21,246 nt of DNA from JAYXXU01 sp049301135 (GCA_049301135.1 JBAQKP010000288.1:1-21246), one strand, 5' to 3'; positions 7,452 through 14,888 are shown, counted from the first letter of the stretch. Numbers and translations are program-made. Notes: a model not told the origin generated them from the sequence alone.

Positions 7452-9977
7452 ATGCGACAAAAAATCGACTACGGTATCGACCTCGGCACCACCAATTCGG
7501 CAATTGCCAGAATGCAGGATGGTGAGGTGGTGATTATTAAAAGTACTATTGGGAGCATGGATACTACGCCATCTTGTGTATCATTTAATAAAAAACAAAG
7601 CTTGTTTGTCGGCATCAATGCCAAAGACGCAATTGCACGAGATGCTGAACTTGCGTTTAAGAGGCGGACACAACAACCCATTAACGGTTATCAGGAATTT
7701 AAGCGCACCATGGGGACGGATCATCGGTATCTGTCCAGCCATATGGATTGTCGCTATTCTTCGGAGCAACTGTCGGCGCAAGTGTTGACCAAGCTGCGCA
7801 GCTATATTTCTGATGAGGGTGAGGATGCCAAAGCAGTGGTGATCACTGTGCCTGCCATGTTTAAGCAAAACCAGATCGACGCGACCCAGCGCGCCGCCGA
7901 GCTGGCCGGTATTCAATACTGCGAGCTACTACAAGAGCCGATTGCCGCCTCGATTGCCTACGGGATTAAGGGTCACCTGAAAACAGGGCATTGGTTGGTG
8001 TTTGATTTTGGCGGCGGTACGTTTGACGCCGCGCTGATGCGACTGGATGACGGTATTATGCAGGTGGTCGATACTGATGGTGACAATCATCTGGGTGGTA
8101 AAAACATCGACACGGCGATTGTCGATCAGTTGCTAATTCCTGCATTGCAGCAGCAGTATCAATTAGACACTACGTTGAATCATGAGAAAACTAAATCTTT
8201 ACTACAAGATGCTCTAAAACGCTATGCCGAACAGGCCAAAATTGAACTGTCTTCCGCGTTATTTTGTAAAGTGGATTTTCATGAAGGTTTTGGTGAAGAT
8301 GATGATGGTGAAGAGATTGATCCTGACATTCAGATCTCGCTGGCGCAGTATGAGCAGGTCTGCGAGCCGATCTTCCAGCGGGCGATTGACATTTGTCAGG
8401 CAGTATTGGCGCGTAATGGCCTGACGGGTCAAGACCTTGATGCGTTGATTTTGGTCGGTGGGCCGACTTTTTCACAAACGCTACGCCGTATGCTGAAACA
8501 ACAAGTCACCGCCCAAGTCGATACCAGTATTGATCCGATGACGGCAGTCGCCAAAGGCGCGGCACTGTTTGCCTCAACCAAGAGCATTCCGCTGGATTTG
8601 CAAAAGCGCGACCTGAGCAAAGCCCAACTGACGCTGAGATACCCTGAAACCACCGTTGAAACCCACGAAAATCTGGGGATTCGGATTGATCGAGAAAAGT
8701 CTAGTGCGGCACTACCCGCACAGTTGATGGTTGAGGTGATTCGTGCCGATCGGGGCTGGTCGAGTGGACGGTTGGCACTCGATGGTGATGCCGAAATTAT
8801 TGAGATACTGCTCAATCAAGGTAAGTCGAATCAGTTTGATATTAAGCTGTTTGGCGCGGATGGCTCAGTTGTGGCCTGTGAACCCAGTTCGATTAGTATT
8901 ATTCACGGCATGAAAATCGGTAATGCCACCTTACCGTATGGGATTTGCCTTGATATGTACAAGACCGAGCGCGAAAAGCGTGGCGTTTGGCAGCTTGATG
9001 GACTAGAGCGCAACAAAACGCTACCGGCCAAAGGCAAAGGGACATTTAAGACGTCGCGTGATATTCGTCCGCATCACGCTACAGATCGAATCGATATTCA
9101 GTTTTACGAGGTTGAGGATAGCAATGAAGGCTCACGACATATCCTCAATAATCCACTTGGAGGTATGACCCTAACAGGTGCACACGTTTCAGAGTTTTTA
9201 CCTGAAGGCAGTGAGATTGAGTTGACGCTCAGTCTGGATAGCTCCAGACGGGCGAAGCTATCGGTCTATATCCCACTGTTAGACGAGACGATTGAGGCGA
9301 CTTGGGAGAGTAGTTCACAGTCAGGCGAGAGTAGTGAGACGTTGCAACAGGCGGTCGAAGAGGCAGTCGAATTAGCCGAGACGCTATCGGCAAAGCAGCC
9401 TACTGAGGTCTTCCCACTGGCTCAGGAGCTTGAACGTCTACAAGGCTTGCTTGATAGCCGAGCTTCGGACTTTGATGCCAGAATGGAGGTTCATGAAGGT
9501 CTTAAAAAAGTGCTGATCAGCTTGGATAAGCTAGAAGACGCACTGCGTTGGCCAACCCTCGAAGCCGAGTTAGACGAAGAGTTGCAGCGCTTAGTCAGCC
9601 TACAGCAGGAGTACGGCGACGACATGTCAGATCAGAAGGTGACGGCATTTCAGCATCAAGTGATCTCAGTAAAGTTTTCGCAAAATGAAAAAGCCGCCAA
9701 GCAGGTCATTGATGAGATGCAAACGCTTAAATACAAATTTCTCCAGCAAGATATTGGTTTTTGGATCTATTTGCTGAATGAGCTTGAGGCTGACTTTCAT
9801 CAGATTGCATGGAGCAGTCGATTGGAGGCCAAGCAGGTGCTGGCTGATGCAAAAGTCATGCTGGCCAATCGACCCTCCAAAGCACAAGCCGAAGGTGCAG
9901 TGCGTGCTTTGTGGTCGCTGATGCCTGATGATCAACAGGAAAAATCCAAGAAAAATGCAAACGTACTGAGAAGTTGA
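7452..9977 (+). CDS. Divergent Hsp70-family chaperone
   Basis: An 841-residue Hsp70, longer than DnaK (about 638). The ATPase domain (1 to about 380) is intact: phosphate-1 loop DLGTTNS (10-16), the lysine of FKRTMG at 84 matching the catalytic Lys of DnaK, VITVPAMFKQNQIDATQRAA in the middle, FDFGGGTFD (184-192, with Thr190 matching DnaK Thr199), and the adenosine loop ALILVGGPTF (331-340). Beyond this it departs from DnaK. The hydrophobic DVLLLD-type linker is not present, the beta-rich region (about 400-620) is hard to align, and a long helical tail (about 635-830) ends in NANVLRS. Signals for export are absent, so it should be cytoplasmic and recruited to the membrane by its two neighbours. 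An AGGAG site lies 9 bp before ATG. This is not dnaK itself, which sits with dnaJ and grpE elsewhere in such genomes. Confidence 0.93.
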   Translation: MRQKIDYGIDLGTTNSAIARMQDGEVVIIKSTIGSMDTTPSCVSFNKKQSLFVGINAKDAIARDAELAFKRRTQQPINGYQEFKRTMGTDHRYLSSHMDCRYSSEQLSAQVLTKLRSYISDEGEDAKAVVITVPAMFKQNQIDATQRAAELAGIQYCELLQEPIAASIAYGIKGHLKTGHWLVFDFGGGTFDAALMRLDDGIMQVVDTDGDNHLGGKNIDTAIVDQLLIPALQQQYQLDTTLNHEKTKSLLQDALKRYAEQAKIELSSALFCKVDFHEGFGEDDDGEEIDPDIQISLAQYEQVCEPIFQRAIDICQAVLARNGLTGQDLDALILVGGPTFSQTLRRMLKQQVTAQVDTSIDPMTAVAKGAALFASTKSIPLDLQKRDLSKAQLTLRYPETTVETHENLGIRIDREKSSAALPAQLMVEVIRADRGWSSGRLALDGDAEIIEILLNQGKSNQFDIKLFGADGSVVACEPSSISIIHGMKIGNATLPYGICLDMYKTEREKRGVWQLDGLERNKTLPAKGKGTFKTSRDIRPHHATDRIDIQFYEVEDSNEGSRHILNNPLGGMTLTGAHVSEFLPEGSEIELTLSLDSSRRAKLSVYIPLLDETIEATWESSSQSGESSETLQQAVEEAVELAETLSAKQPTEVFPLAQELERLQGLLDSRASDFDARMEVHEGLKKVLISLDKLEDALRWPTLEAELDEELQRLVSLQQEYGDDMSDQKVTAFQHQVISVKFSQNEKAAKQVIDEMQTLKYKFLQQDIGFWIYLLNELEADFHQIAWSSRLEAKQVLADAKVMLANRPSKAQAEGAVRALWSLMPDDQQEKSKKNANVLRS

Positions 9978-9985
9978 TAGATCAT

Positions 9986-10038
9986 CGTAAAGCGGCTCTT
10001 CTTCAGTTGAGCCGCTGACTCGCAGCAGCATGAGCAGG
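9986..10038 (-). ncRNA. Possible short leftward transcript from the right repeat copy
   Basis: The right repeat copy carries a leftward promoter whose start point would be near 10038. Transcription would pass through the conserved 22-bp leader and into the 9991-10016 hairpin with a short T-run. That would give an RNA of about 50 nt, or, if it reads through, an antisense RNA to the 3' end of the Hsp70 gene. No start codon with a plausible gene follows. This is inference only. Confidence 0.22.
9991..10016. terminator. Hairpin after the Hsp70 gene
   Basis: AGCGGCTC (9991-9998) pairs perfectly with GAGCCGCT (10009-10016) across a 10-base loop, 13 bp after the stop codon. Rightward no T-run follows. 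Leftward it is followed by TTTACG. It may therefore act as a weak terminator in either direction, or protect the mRNA 3' end. Confidence 0.5.
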
Positions 10039-10076
10039 GACAAAATTGTACGCGTATTGCACAATTCGGTCAAAAC
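10023..10076 (-). repeat. 54-bp direct repeat, right copy
   Basis: Second copy of the repeat at 4686-4739, in the same orientation, starting 45 bp after the Hsp70 stop. The conserved parts are the two promoter hexamers and the stretch that would be the start of the transcript. Beyond 10076 the two flanks do not align convincingly. Confidence 0.9.
10045..10073 (-). promoter_or_regulatory. Sigma70-type promoter in the right repeat, facing Hsp70
   Basis: On the minus strand TTGACC (10068-10073) and TACAAT (10045-10050) are 17 bp apart, preceded by an AT-rich TATTTTTAGTT stretch that could act as an UP element. It points into the 3' end of the chaperone operon, not towards any gene start. Confidence 0.6.
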
Positions 10077-10255
10077 TAAAAATACCGTTACATAACCTGC
10101 CTGAAACGATTATCGCATAGCGGCGGCGAATCATGCAGACTGACGTCGCAAACGAGTTGTACAAGTCATCTGTTCACTCGTAAATCAGAACCGCTGACCT
10201 GCTACAACCTGTTGGACTCAACTTGTTTTTTGCCACTGGTCAAAGGAAAATGTGC

Positions 10256-10810
10256 ATGAAAACTTCAATTTTTTCGACTGCTATGGTCGCAGGTCTAATG
10301 ACACTGGCCGCACCGGCATGGGCGGATCGCACCTGTAGTGGCAGTATCGGTGCAGAAACCATCAGTGACAATCTGGTTGTCCCTGCCAATAGCACTTGCC
10401 GCCTGAATGGCACACAGATCGACGGTAATCTTGAGATCAAGACCGGCGCCAAACTGACCGCCAAGCAAATCAAGCTGAACGGCAATCTGGAGTCGGATGA
10501 TGGTTTTGGGGCAGCCGATGTGCACGATAGCCAAATCAGCGGTAACGTCGATCTTGATGATGGTGGTACCGTCAGCCTAACCAGTAACCGAATCAGCGGT
10601 AACATCGACCTCGATGACAATCGCGCCGCTGCGCTGATCCGTAGCAATCAAGTCTCCGGTAATATCGAAGTCGAAAACTACCGTGCCAACAGCCGGATTG
10701 AGCGCAATCAGGTGAATGGCAATCTGAAATGTGAAGACAATCGCCCAGCACCAACCGGTGGCAATAATCAAGTCAACGGCAATAAAGAACAGCAGTGTCA
10801 GTCGCTGTAA
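10256..10810 (+). CDS. Exported repeat protein, predicted small beta-helix
   Basis: A 184-residue protein with a clear signal peptide (MKTSIFSTAMVAGLMTLAAPAWA, cut before DRTC). The mature part is built from about six turns of roughly 20-23 residues, each centred on an Asn-x-(V/I)-x-Gly-Asn-(I/L) pattern: TQIDGNLEI, KLNGNLES, SQISGNVDL, NRISGNIDL, NQVSGNIEV, NQVNGNLKC and NQVNGNKEQ. Such regular Gly-Asn turns suggest a right-handed beta-helix or bactofilin-like solenoid. Four Cys sit at the two ends (TCSG, TCRL, LKCE, QQCQ) and could form disulfide caps in the periplasm. The start at 10256 has AAAGGA 8 bp upstream; earlier in-frame starts (TTG at 10223, ATG at 10250) fit poorly. The function is unknown. 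Confidence 0.8.
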   Translation: MKTSIFSTAMVAGLMTLAAPAWADRTCSGSIGAETISDNLVVPANSTCRLNGTQIDGNLEIKTGAKLTAKQIKLNGNLESDDGFGAADVHDSQISGNVDLDDGGTVSLTSNRISGNIDLDDNRAAALIRSNQVSGNIEVENYRANSRIERNQVNGNLKCEDNRPAPTGGNNQVNGNKEQQCQSL

Positions 10811-10840
10811 TACCAATCCAGCGAAATAAGCTGATATACC

Positions 10841-10955
10841 TAAATCCCCCTTGCGCATGAGGAATGTATTCCGTAAAACCGCTCACCCGTTTGATAAAGG
10901 GGAATTTCCCTCCTTTTCAAAGGATGAGCCGTATACGGCGCAAGGGGAGGGTTAA
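10841..10955. repeat. Multi-branched inverted-repeat element (MITE/REP-like)
   Basis: The outer arms CCCCTTGCGC (10847-10856) and GCGCAAGGGG (10938-10947) are perfect complements. Inside lie a hairpin GGAAT/ATTCC (10861-10872), a longer stem built from GCTCA/TGAGC (10881-10885 with 10925-10929), TTTGA/TCAAA (10890-10894 with 10917-10921) and AAAGG/CCTTT (10896-10900 with 10912-10916), and a palindrome CCGTATACGG (10929-10938). The whole could fold as a branched structure. It has the look of dispersed intergenic repeats in this group. It is followed by a T-rich stretch and could also end the upstream transcript. Apart from this element the gap 10811-11032 shows nothing. Confidence 0.65.
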
Positions 10956-11032
10956 GTTAATTTTTTACTTGAGCAATCCTTACTGATCTCGTTACATTGA
11001 CCACACTAAGATTGAGTTTTGTGTGTTGCCCC

Positions 11033-11560
11033 ATGCCAGACCCACAGCGTTATATTGCCCACTATGCCGAACCGTTGCGCCAGCAGGTTACCACGTTGAT
11101 TGCAGATGGTCGTTTGTCGGCGCATCTGGCACAGCGTTATCCGGAGCTGCACAGCATTCAGAACAATCCGCAGCTATACGATTATGTCAAAACAATCAAA
11201 CAGCACTATATGAAACAGGTCAAAATGCCGGAAAAAGTCTGCTTTGATGGTCAGTTGGCACGTATTGAACAGGCGCTGGGTATCAATCGGCTGACCACCC
11301 GTCAGCATGGCGGCCAACTCAAAACCAAAGCCGAAATCCGTATTGCCAGTCTGTTCCAGCACGCCCCAGAGCCATTTTTAAACATGATTGTGGTACATGA
11401 ACTGGCGCACCTCAAACAGCGCGAGCATGACAAAGCCTTCTACCAACTGTGCCAGCACATGCTGCCCAATTACCATCAGCTTGAGTTCGACACACGTCTC
11501 TGGCTGATGGCGCGTGAGTTGACCGAGCTTGAACTGACTGAGCAAGGACACCTAGTATGA
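11033..11560 (+). CDS. YgjP-like zinc metallopeptidase-fold protein
   Basis: A 175-residue cytoplasmic protein of the YgjP/WLM (DUF45) metallopeptidase clan. Counted from the ATG at 11033, the zinc-binding HELAH lies at 122-126, followed by KQREHDKAFYQLCQHMLP. The third ligand should be His132, as in the family's 'H-x-hydrophobic-x-F' segment. The N-terminal 100 residues are helical and more diverged than in E. coli YgjP. The start is set at 11033 because the upstream TTG at 10997 gives a Cys-rich extension without family likeness; neither start has a strong ribosome site. The stop overlaps the next start (ATGA at 11557-11560), so the two genes are probably made together. Substrate unknown. 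Confidence 0.8.
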   Translation: MPDPQRYIAHYAEPLRQQVTTLIADGRLSAHLAQRYPELHSIQNNPQLYDYVKTIKQHYMKQVKMPEKVCFDGQLARIEQALGINRLTTRQHGGQLKTKAEIRIASLFQHAPEPFLNMIVVHELAHLKQREHDKAFYQLCQHMLPNYHQLEFDTRLWLMARELTELELTEQGHLV

Positions 11561-12684
11561 AAAATGCGCTGATTATCGTGTTGATCGTGCTGTGTTCAAT
11601 CTGGTTGTTGTGGATTAAGCTCAACACGGCCAGCCCAACCGACAGCAAAAAAACACCGGTCGCCGCCAGCAGTAGCAGCAATAACGACAGCCAACCAAAA
11701 ACCGAACGAGAAGCCTATCAAGCACTGAGTGGCCTGATTCGCGTGTTTGAAAGTGACTTGGTGCTGGACAATTTGACCCCAATCACCGCCGCACTAGACA
11801 AAGAATTGCCACAGCTCAGTCCAGCAGATCGTTACCGCATCTATGCGCAATTGGAGCAGGCGATCAATGCGTATATCGGTCAACTCAATACCGAGCAAGC
11901 CGAAATCATCGAGCGTTATGCGGCGTTACAGGGACAGCTTTGGCAACAACTTGATACAGCAGACACTTTGGCAGTTGATCCTATTGCAAGCGAAGTTGAC
12001 CAGCCGCTGCGTAACCCTGACCCTGAAACCGAAGTTGCGGCGGTGGATACACCCGCTGAACCCTTGCCACAACCGGCGTTGAGTCCGCAACTCGCCCAAC
12101 AAAAATTTGATCAGCAGTGGCCGCAATTTCTCAAGCAAGGCCTGAGTAGCAAGCAACAGCAAACACTGGAGGCGTTGGCCAAACAACAGATCCAAGTGCT
12201 GTATGTGGGGGAAGGAATGTATGAGTTCTGGCTCAATCCGAAGTATTGGGTTGAGCATGTTGCGCCGCATTTAGCCAAGTCTGATCAAGTGTATTTCAAG
12301 CAAGTGGCTGAACAGGAGCAGCAGCCCTATGCGTACGATGCGGGCTTGGTGATCAGTTGGTTGCAACTTGGTGCGCGGGCGCAGGTCTGGGCGCAATATG
12401 CGCAGGATTATCCGGATGCTCACTTTGCTGAATTGGCGCAGGCCAAGCGTGACAATTATCTGAGCACCTTGTTAATGGGTATGGACAATACACCGACACA
12501 CGAGCAGGGTGTTTTGTTGCCAGAGGTGAAAGCCGCCTATGCGCAATTAACGCAGCAATATCCGAATAGTCTGCTTAGTAGAACCTTGAGTTTGTTTGAG
12601 CAACAATTGGCTGAACAGCCAGAAGATGTGCCAGCGGCAGCACGTCGCGCCATCGCCTTGGCAAAAGATCAAATCAGTCGTTAA
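11557..12684 (+). CDS. Membrane-anchored hypothetical protein, 375 residues
   Basis: An uncleaved N-terminal anchor (residues 3-21, ALIIVLIVLCSIWLLWIKL) is followed by a low-complexity Ser/Asn linker, a helical region (about 50-135), an acidic Pro-rich linker (about 140-175) and a C-terminal domain (about 180-375). The C-terminal domain has aromatic-rich segments (LYVGEGMYEFWLNPKYWVEH) and a helical end that could be TPR-like. I do not recognise the family. It is translationally coupled to the YgjP-like protease through a 4-bp overlap, so the two may act together, for example one holding a substrate or partner at the membrane. That link is inference from gene order only. Gln content is high, as in the GrpE-like protein earlier in the window, but no sequence likeness is evident. 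Confidence 0.72.
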   Translation: MKNALIIVLIVLCSIWLLWIKLNTASPTDSKKTPVAASSSSNNDSQPKTEREAYQALSGLIRVFESDLVLDNLTPITAALDKELPQLSPADRYRIYAQLEQAINAYIGQLNTEQAEIIERYAALQGQLWQQLDTADTLAVDPIASEVDQPLRNPDPETEVAAVDTPAEPLPQPALSPQLAQQKFDQQWPQFLKQGLSSKQQQTLEALAKQQIQVLYVGEGMYEFWLNPKYWVEHVAPHLAKSDQVYFKQVAEQEQQPYAYDAGLVISWLQLGARAQVWAQYAQDYPDAHFAELAQAKRDNYLSTLLMGMDNTPTHEQGVLLPEVKAAYAQLTQQYPNSLLSRTLSLFEQQLAEQPEDVPAAARRAIALAKDQISR

Positions 12685-12741
12685 ACCCTGCGCGGTAATC
12701 TGTTAGGCTCAGGTGATTGTTCATATTTTCGAGGGGTTGAA

Positions 12742-13236
12742 ATGTCGTTACATGCGCAGTTTGTTCCGGTGGTGATTCATCATTTGCAAGGTCTGAATCT
12801 GATTTTAGAAAAGGCCGAGCAGTATTGCGACGCCCGCAAGATCAATCCAAAAATCATGCTGGAGATGCGTTTATTTCCAGATATGTTTCCGCTGGTGAAG
12901 CAAGTGCAAATCGCCACCGATATGGTGAAAGCAGCCGGTGCGCGGCTGGCGGCGGTGGATATTCCGAGTTATGCCGATGATGAGGTGGATTTTGCGCAGT
13001 TACGCGAGCGAGTGACGCGGGTGATTGGGTTTTTGCAGGGGTTATCTGCGGAGCAGTTTGTGGGGGCGGAGAGTCGGGAGATTGCGTTTAGTGCTGGGGG
13101 GCGGCCAATGCAGTTTACTGGTGCGGCGTATGTGCAGTATTGGGTGTTGCCGAATTTTTATTTTCACAAGACCACCGCGTATAACTTGTTGCGTAGCAAT
13201 GGCGTGGAGTTGGGCAAGCGGGATTTTTTGGGATAA
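12742..13236 (+). CDS. DUF1993 family protein
   Basis: A 164-residue soluble helical protein of the DUF1993 family, which belongs to the DinB-like four-helix bundle group. Family traits visible are the N-terminal LHAQFVPVVIHHLQGLNLILEKAEQY, the RLFPDMFPLVKQVQIATDMVKAA stretch (about 43-66), PSYADDEVDF, and the C-terminal YWVLPNFYFHKTTAYNLLRSNGVELGKRDFLG. His and Asp residues could bind metal, but activity is not known. GAGGGG at 12731-12736 supports the start. A collapsed second copy of this gene, including its upstream region, survives at 14889-14980. Confidence 0.88.
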   Translation: MSLHAQFVPVVIHHLQGLNLILEKAEQYCDARKINPKIMLEMRLFPDMFPLVKQVQIATDMVKAAGARLAAVDIPSYADDEVDFAQLRERVTRVIGFLQGLSAEQFVGAESREIAFSAGGRPMQFTGAAYVQYWVLPNFYFHKTTAYNLLRSNGVELGKRDFLG

Positions 13237-13303
13237 AAATTCAATGAGTCAATGGGGTCATGAGTGGCTGGATTCTGTCATGTTTGACGATGAATCTGTT
13301 TGA

Positions 13304-13343
13304 GAAAAAAGGGCGACCAATGCCGCCCTTAGTTTTATTTTTT
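13304..13343. terminator. Bidirectional intrinsic terminator
   Basis: AAGGGCG (13309-13315) pairs with CGCCCTT (13324-13330) around an 8-base loop, with an A-run on the left and a T-rich stretch on the right. It lies between the DUF1993 gene and the convergent SDR gene. Leftward it gives a good stem plus T-run for the SDR unit. Confidence 0.8.
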
Positions 13344-14129
13344 AAATGGATTCATGTTGTTGCCGAGAAAATACTGCAATTTAATAGGTAATGGACGCAT
13401 GCTGCTGGCCACCACTTTATTCACCAGCCCCGTCACGCACACCGGCTGTCCTCGCATCACCGCACGCCAGCCCTCTGCAACCACTTCGTCAGCCTCTTGC
13501 CACAAGATACTGGGCAATTTGTTGGCTGCATCGCGTGTACCCATCTGATCGTGAAACTCGCTATGGGTAAAACCCGGGCAAACAGCAGTCACGTGAATGC
13601 CTTGTGGTTTGAGTTCCATATCCAACGCTTGCGACATATTCAGCACATAGCTTTTGACACCGGTATAAATCAAGCTTTCGGCAGGCGGTGAAAACGCCGC
13701 AAGTGATGACAGATTGATAATCCGCCCCCAGCCTTGCGCACGCATGTGTGGCAACACCAAATGACACAATTGCGTCACAGCGGTGATCATTACTTGAATT
13801 TCACCAGCCAGCTCCGACCAAGGCGTACTGGCAAACGCACCTTTGCCCGCCAAGCCTGCATTATTGATCAGCACATCAATCTGCATCTGCTGCGATTGGG
13901 CAAAATCCATAATCGCTTGCGGCGCGGCAGGATCGTTGAGATCAGCGGCAAATACAGTACAAGGCACGTGATATGCCTGTTGTAATTCAGTGGCTAAGGC
14001 TTGCAGTTTTTCGGCACGACGAGCAACCAGCAATAAGCCGTAGCCTTCTTTAGCCAAGTGACGGGCAAAGGCTGCCCCAATGCCTGCGGATGCGCCAGTG
14101 ATGAGTGCGGTACGTTGAGTAGACATCAT
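13335..14129 (-). CDS. Short-chain dehydrogenase/reductase (SDR family)
   Basis: A 264-residue classical SDR. The cofactor loop TGASAGIG is at 11-18. ARRAEKL after the second strand points to NADP(H) preference through the Arg pair. NNAG is at 89-92, and the catalytic Ser142, Tyr155 and Lys159 (SS...YTGVKS) are spaced as in the family. The CPGFTHSEFH stretch after the active site and a hydrophobic, basic C-terminus ending NPFKK resemble the DltE/YqjQ-like group acting on lipid-like or unknown carbonyl substrates. The substrate cannot be read from sequence. Its ATG overlaps the stop of the upstream gene by one base (TAATG), with AGG just before, which suggests translational coupling. A good terminator follows directly. 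Confidence 0.92.
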   Translation of the reverse strand: MMSTQRTALITGASAGIGAAFARHLAKEGYGLLLVARRAEKLQALATELQQAYHVPCTVFAADLNDPAAPQAIMDFAQSQQMQIDVLINNAGLAGKGAFASTPWSELAGEIQVMITAVTQLCHLVLPHMRAQGWGRIINLSSLAAFSPPAESLIYTGVKSYVLNMSQALDMELKPQGIHVTAVCPGFTHSEFHDQMGTRDAANKLPSILWQEADEVVAEGWRAVMRGQPVCVTGLVNKVVASSMRPLPIKLQYFLGNNMNPFKK

Positions 14130-14776
14130 TAAACCTGTGGTTGGACGAGAAGTGGTAGACCAGCGGGTAACTCACGCGCACTGATCACAAATCCTTGACT
14201 GCGTTTGCCGATATCTTGACGGTATGGGGTATCGGTTTTTTCGAGTAAAAACGGCCACGCAATCTGCCGTTGCCCGCGTGTAAAGCCGTAGGTGCCCATA
14301 CCCAAATATAGATCTGGTGCGACTTGACGCACTTCATCCACCATATGGATCAGACCGCATATCGAATGAAAATAACGATAAATCAGGGTATAAGCAGGTC
14401 TGCCGTCATAGCGTGACGCGGCGATAGTGGTGAGCATCGGATAACGCTGTACCACCTCGCCACTCTGCCAAAACGTGTTGTAACCACGCCCATAGTGCGC
14501 ATTGACAGGGCGAAACGCTTTGCACAACCAAGTTTGAATGGGGTTGTCTAAAAATAGTTTGCCCACTTGACCTGCGATGCCGTAGGGCTGTGCCAACATT
14601 TCAGCACGGTATTCGCCATCCATATCAGCGAGCTGTGGTGCGTCTAAGCGGTTAAACAGGGCTTGTAGTTCGTCTGTTGAAAGACAGCGTAATTGTTCAA
14701 TCTGAGTGAGTTGTGTCATGGCGGGTAACTGATCTGAACCGTTCACTGGTATTTTTAGCATTTTCTTGAATCTCAT
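14129..14776 (-). CDS. Hypothetical protein coupled to the SDR
   Basis: A 215-residue soluble protein (196 if the ATG at 14719 is used) that I cannot place in a family. It starts with a helical segment (QIEQLRCLSTDELQALFNRL), then a domain of mixed strands with many aromatics, including AHYGRGYNTFWQSG, YRYFHSICGLIHMVDEVRQV and LYLGMGTYGFTRG. This has the feel of a small ligand-binding beta barrel. No signal peptide or membrane span is present. None of the three in-frame ATG codons (14776, 14761, 14719) has a good ribosome site, so the start is uncertain. The gene shares an operon with the SDR oxidoreductase, ending at the SDR start codon, so a related role in lipid or small-molecule metabolism is plausible but unproven. 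Confidence 0.7.
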   Translation of the reverse strand: MRFKKMLKIPVNGSDQLPAMTQLTQIEQLRCLSTDELQALFNRLDAPQLADMDGEYRAEMLAQPYGIAGQVGKLFLDNPIQTWLCKAFRPVNAHYGRGYNTFWQSGEVVQRYPMLTTIAASRYDGRPAYTLIYRYFHSICGLIHMVDEVRQVAPDLYLGMGTYGFTRGQRQIAWPFLLEKTDTPYRQDIGKRSQGFVISARELPAGLPLLVQPQV

Positions 14777-14888
14777 TCAAGAGAAGTTTTTATGGTCATT
14801 GGTTGTTTTAAATTTAGCTTATTCATCAACCAGATGGTGTGCTTTTGAAGGCTATTTTGTAGATCGCCGATTCGGCTTTGCAGTGTAA

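Noticed and set aside
7452..9977. Calling the Hsp70 gene dnaK, hscA or hscC
   Set aside because: Length (841), absent DVLLLD-type linker, divergent beta region and lack of dnaJ, grpE or isc neighbours do not fit any of these. It is kept as a divergent Hsp70.
9666..10073. A 135-codon leftward frame downstream of the right repeat promoter
   Set aside because: It starts with TTG inside the -35 hexamer of that promoter, so it could not be translated from its transcript, and it is antisense to the Hsp70 3' end.
4686..10076. The module as a classical transposon
   Set aside because: The flanking repeats are direct, not inverted, they carry a promoter, and no transposase, integrase or target duplication is visible.
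10841..10955. CRISPR-like or tRNA-like structure
   Set aside because: No regularly spaced repeats and no anticodon or T-arm sequence; it is a nested inverted repeat.
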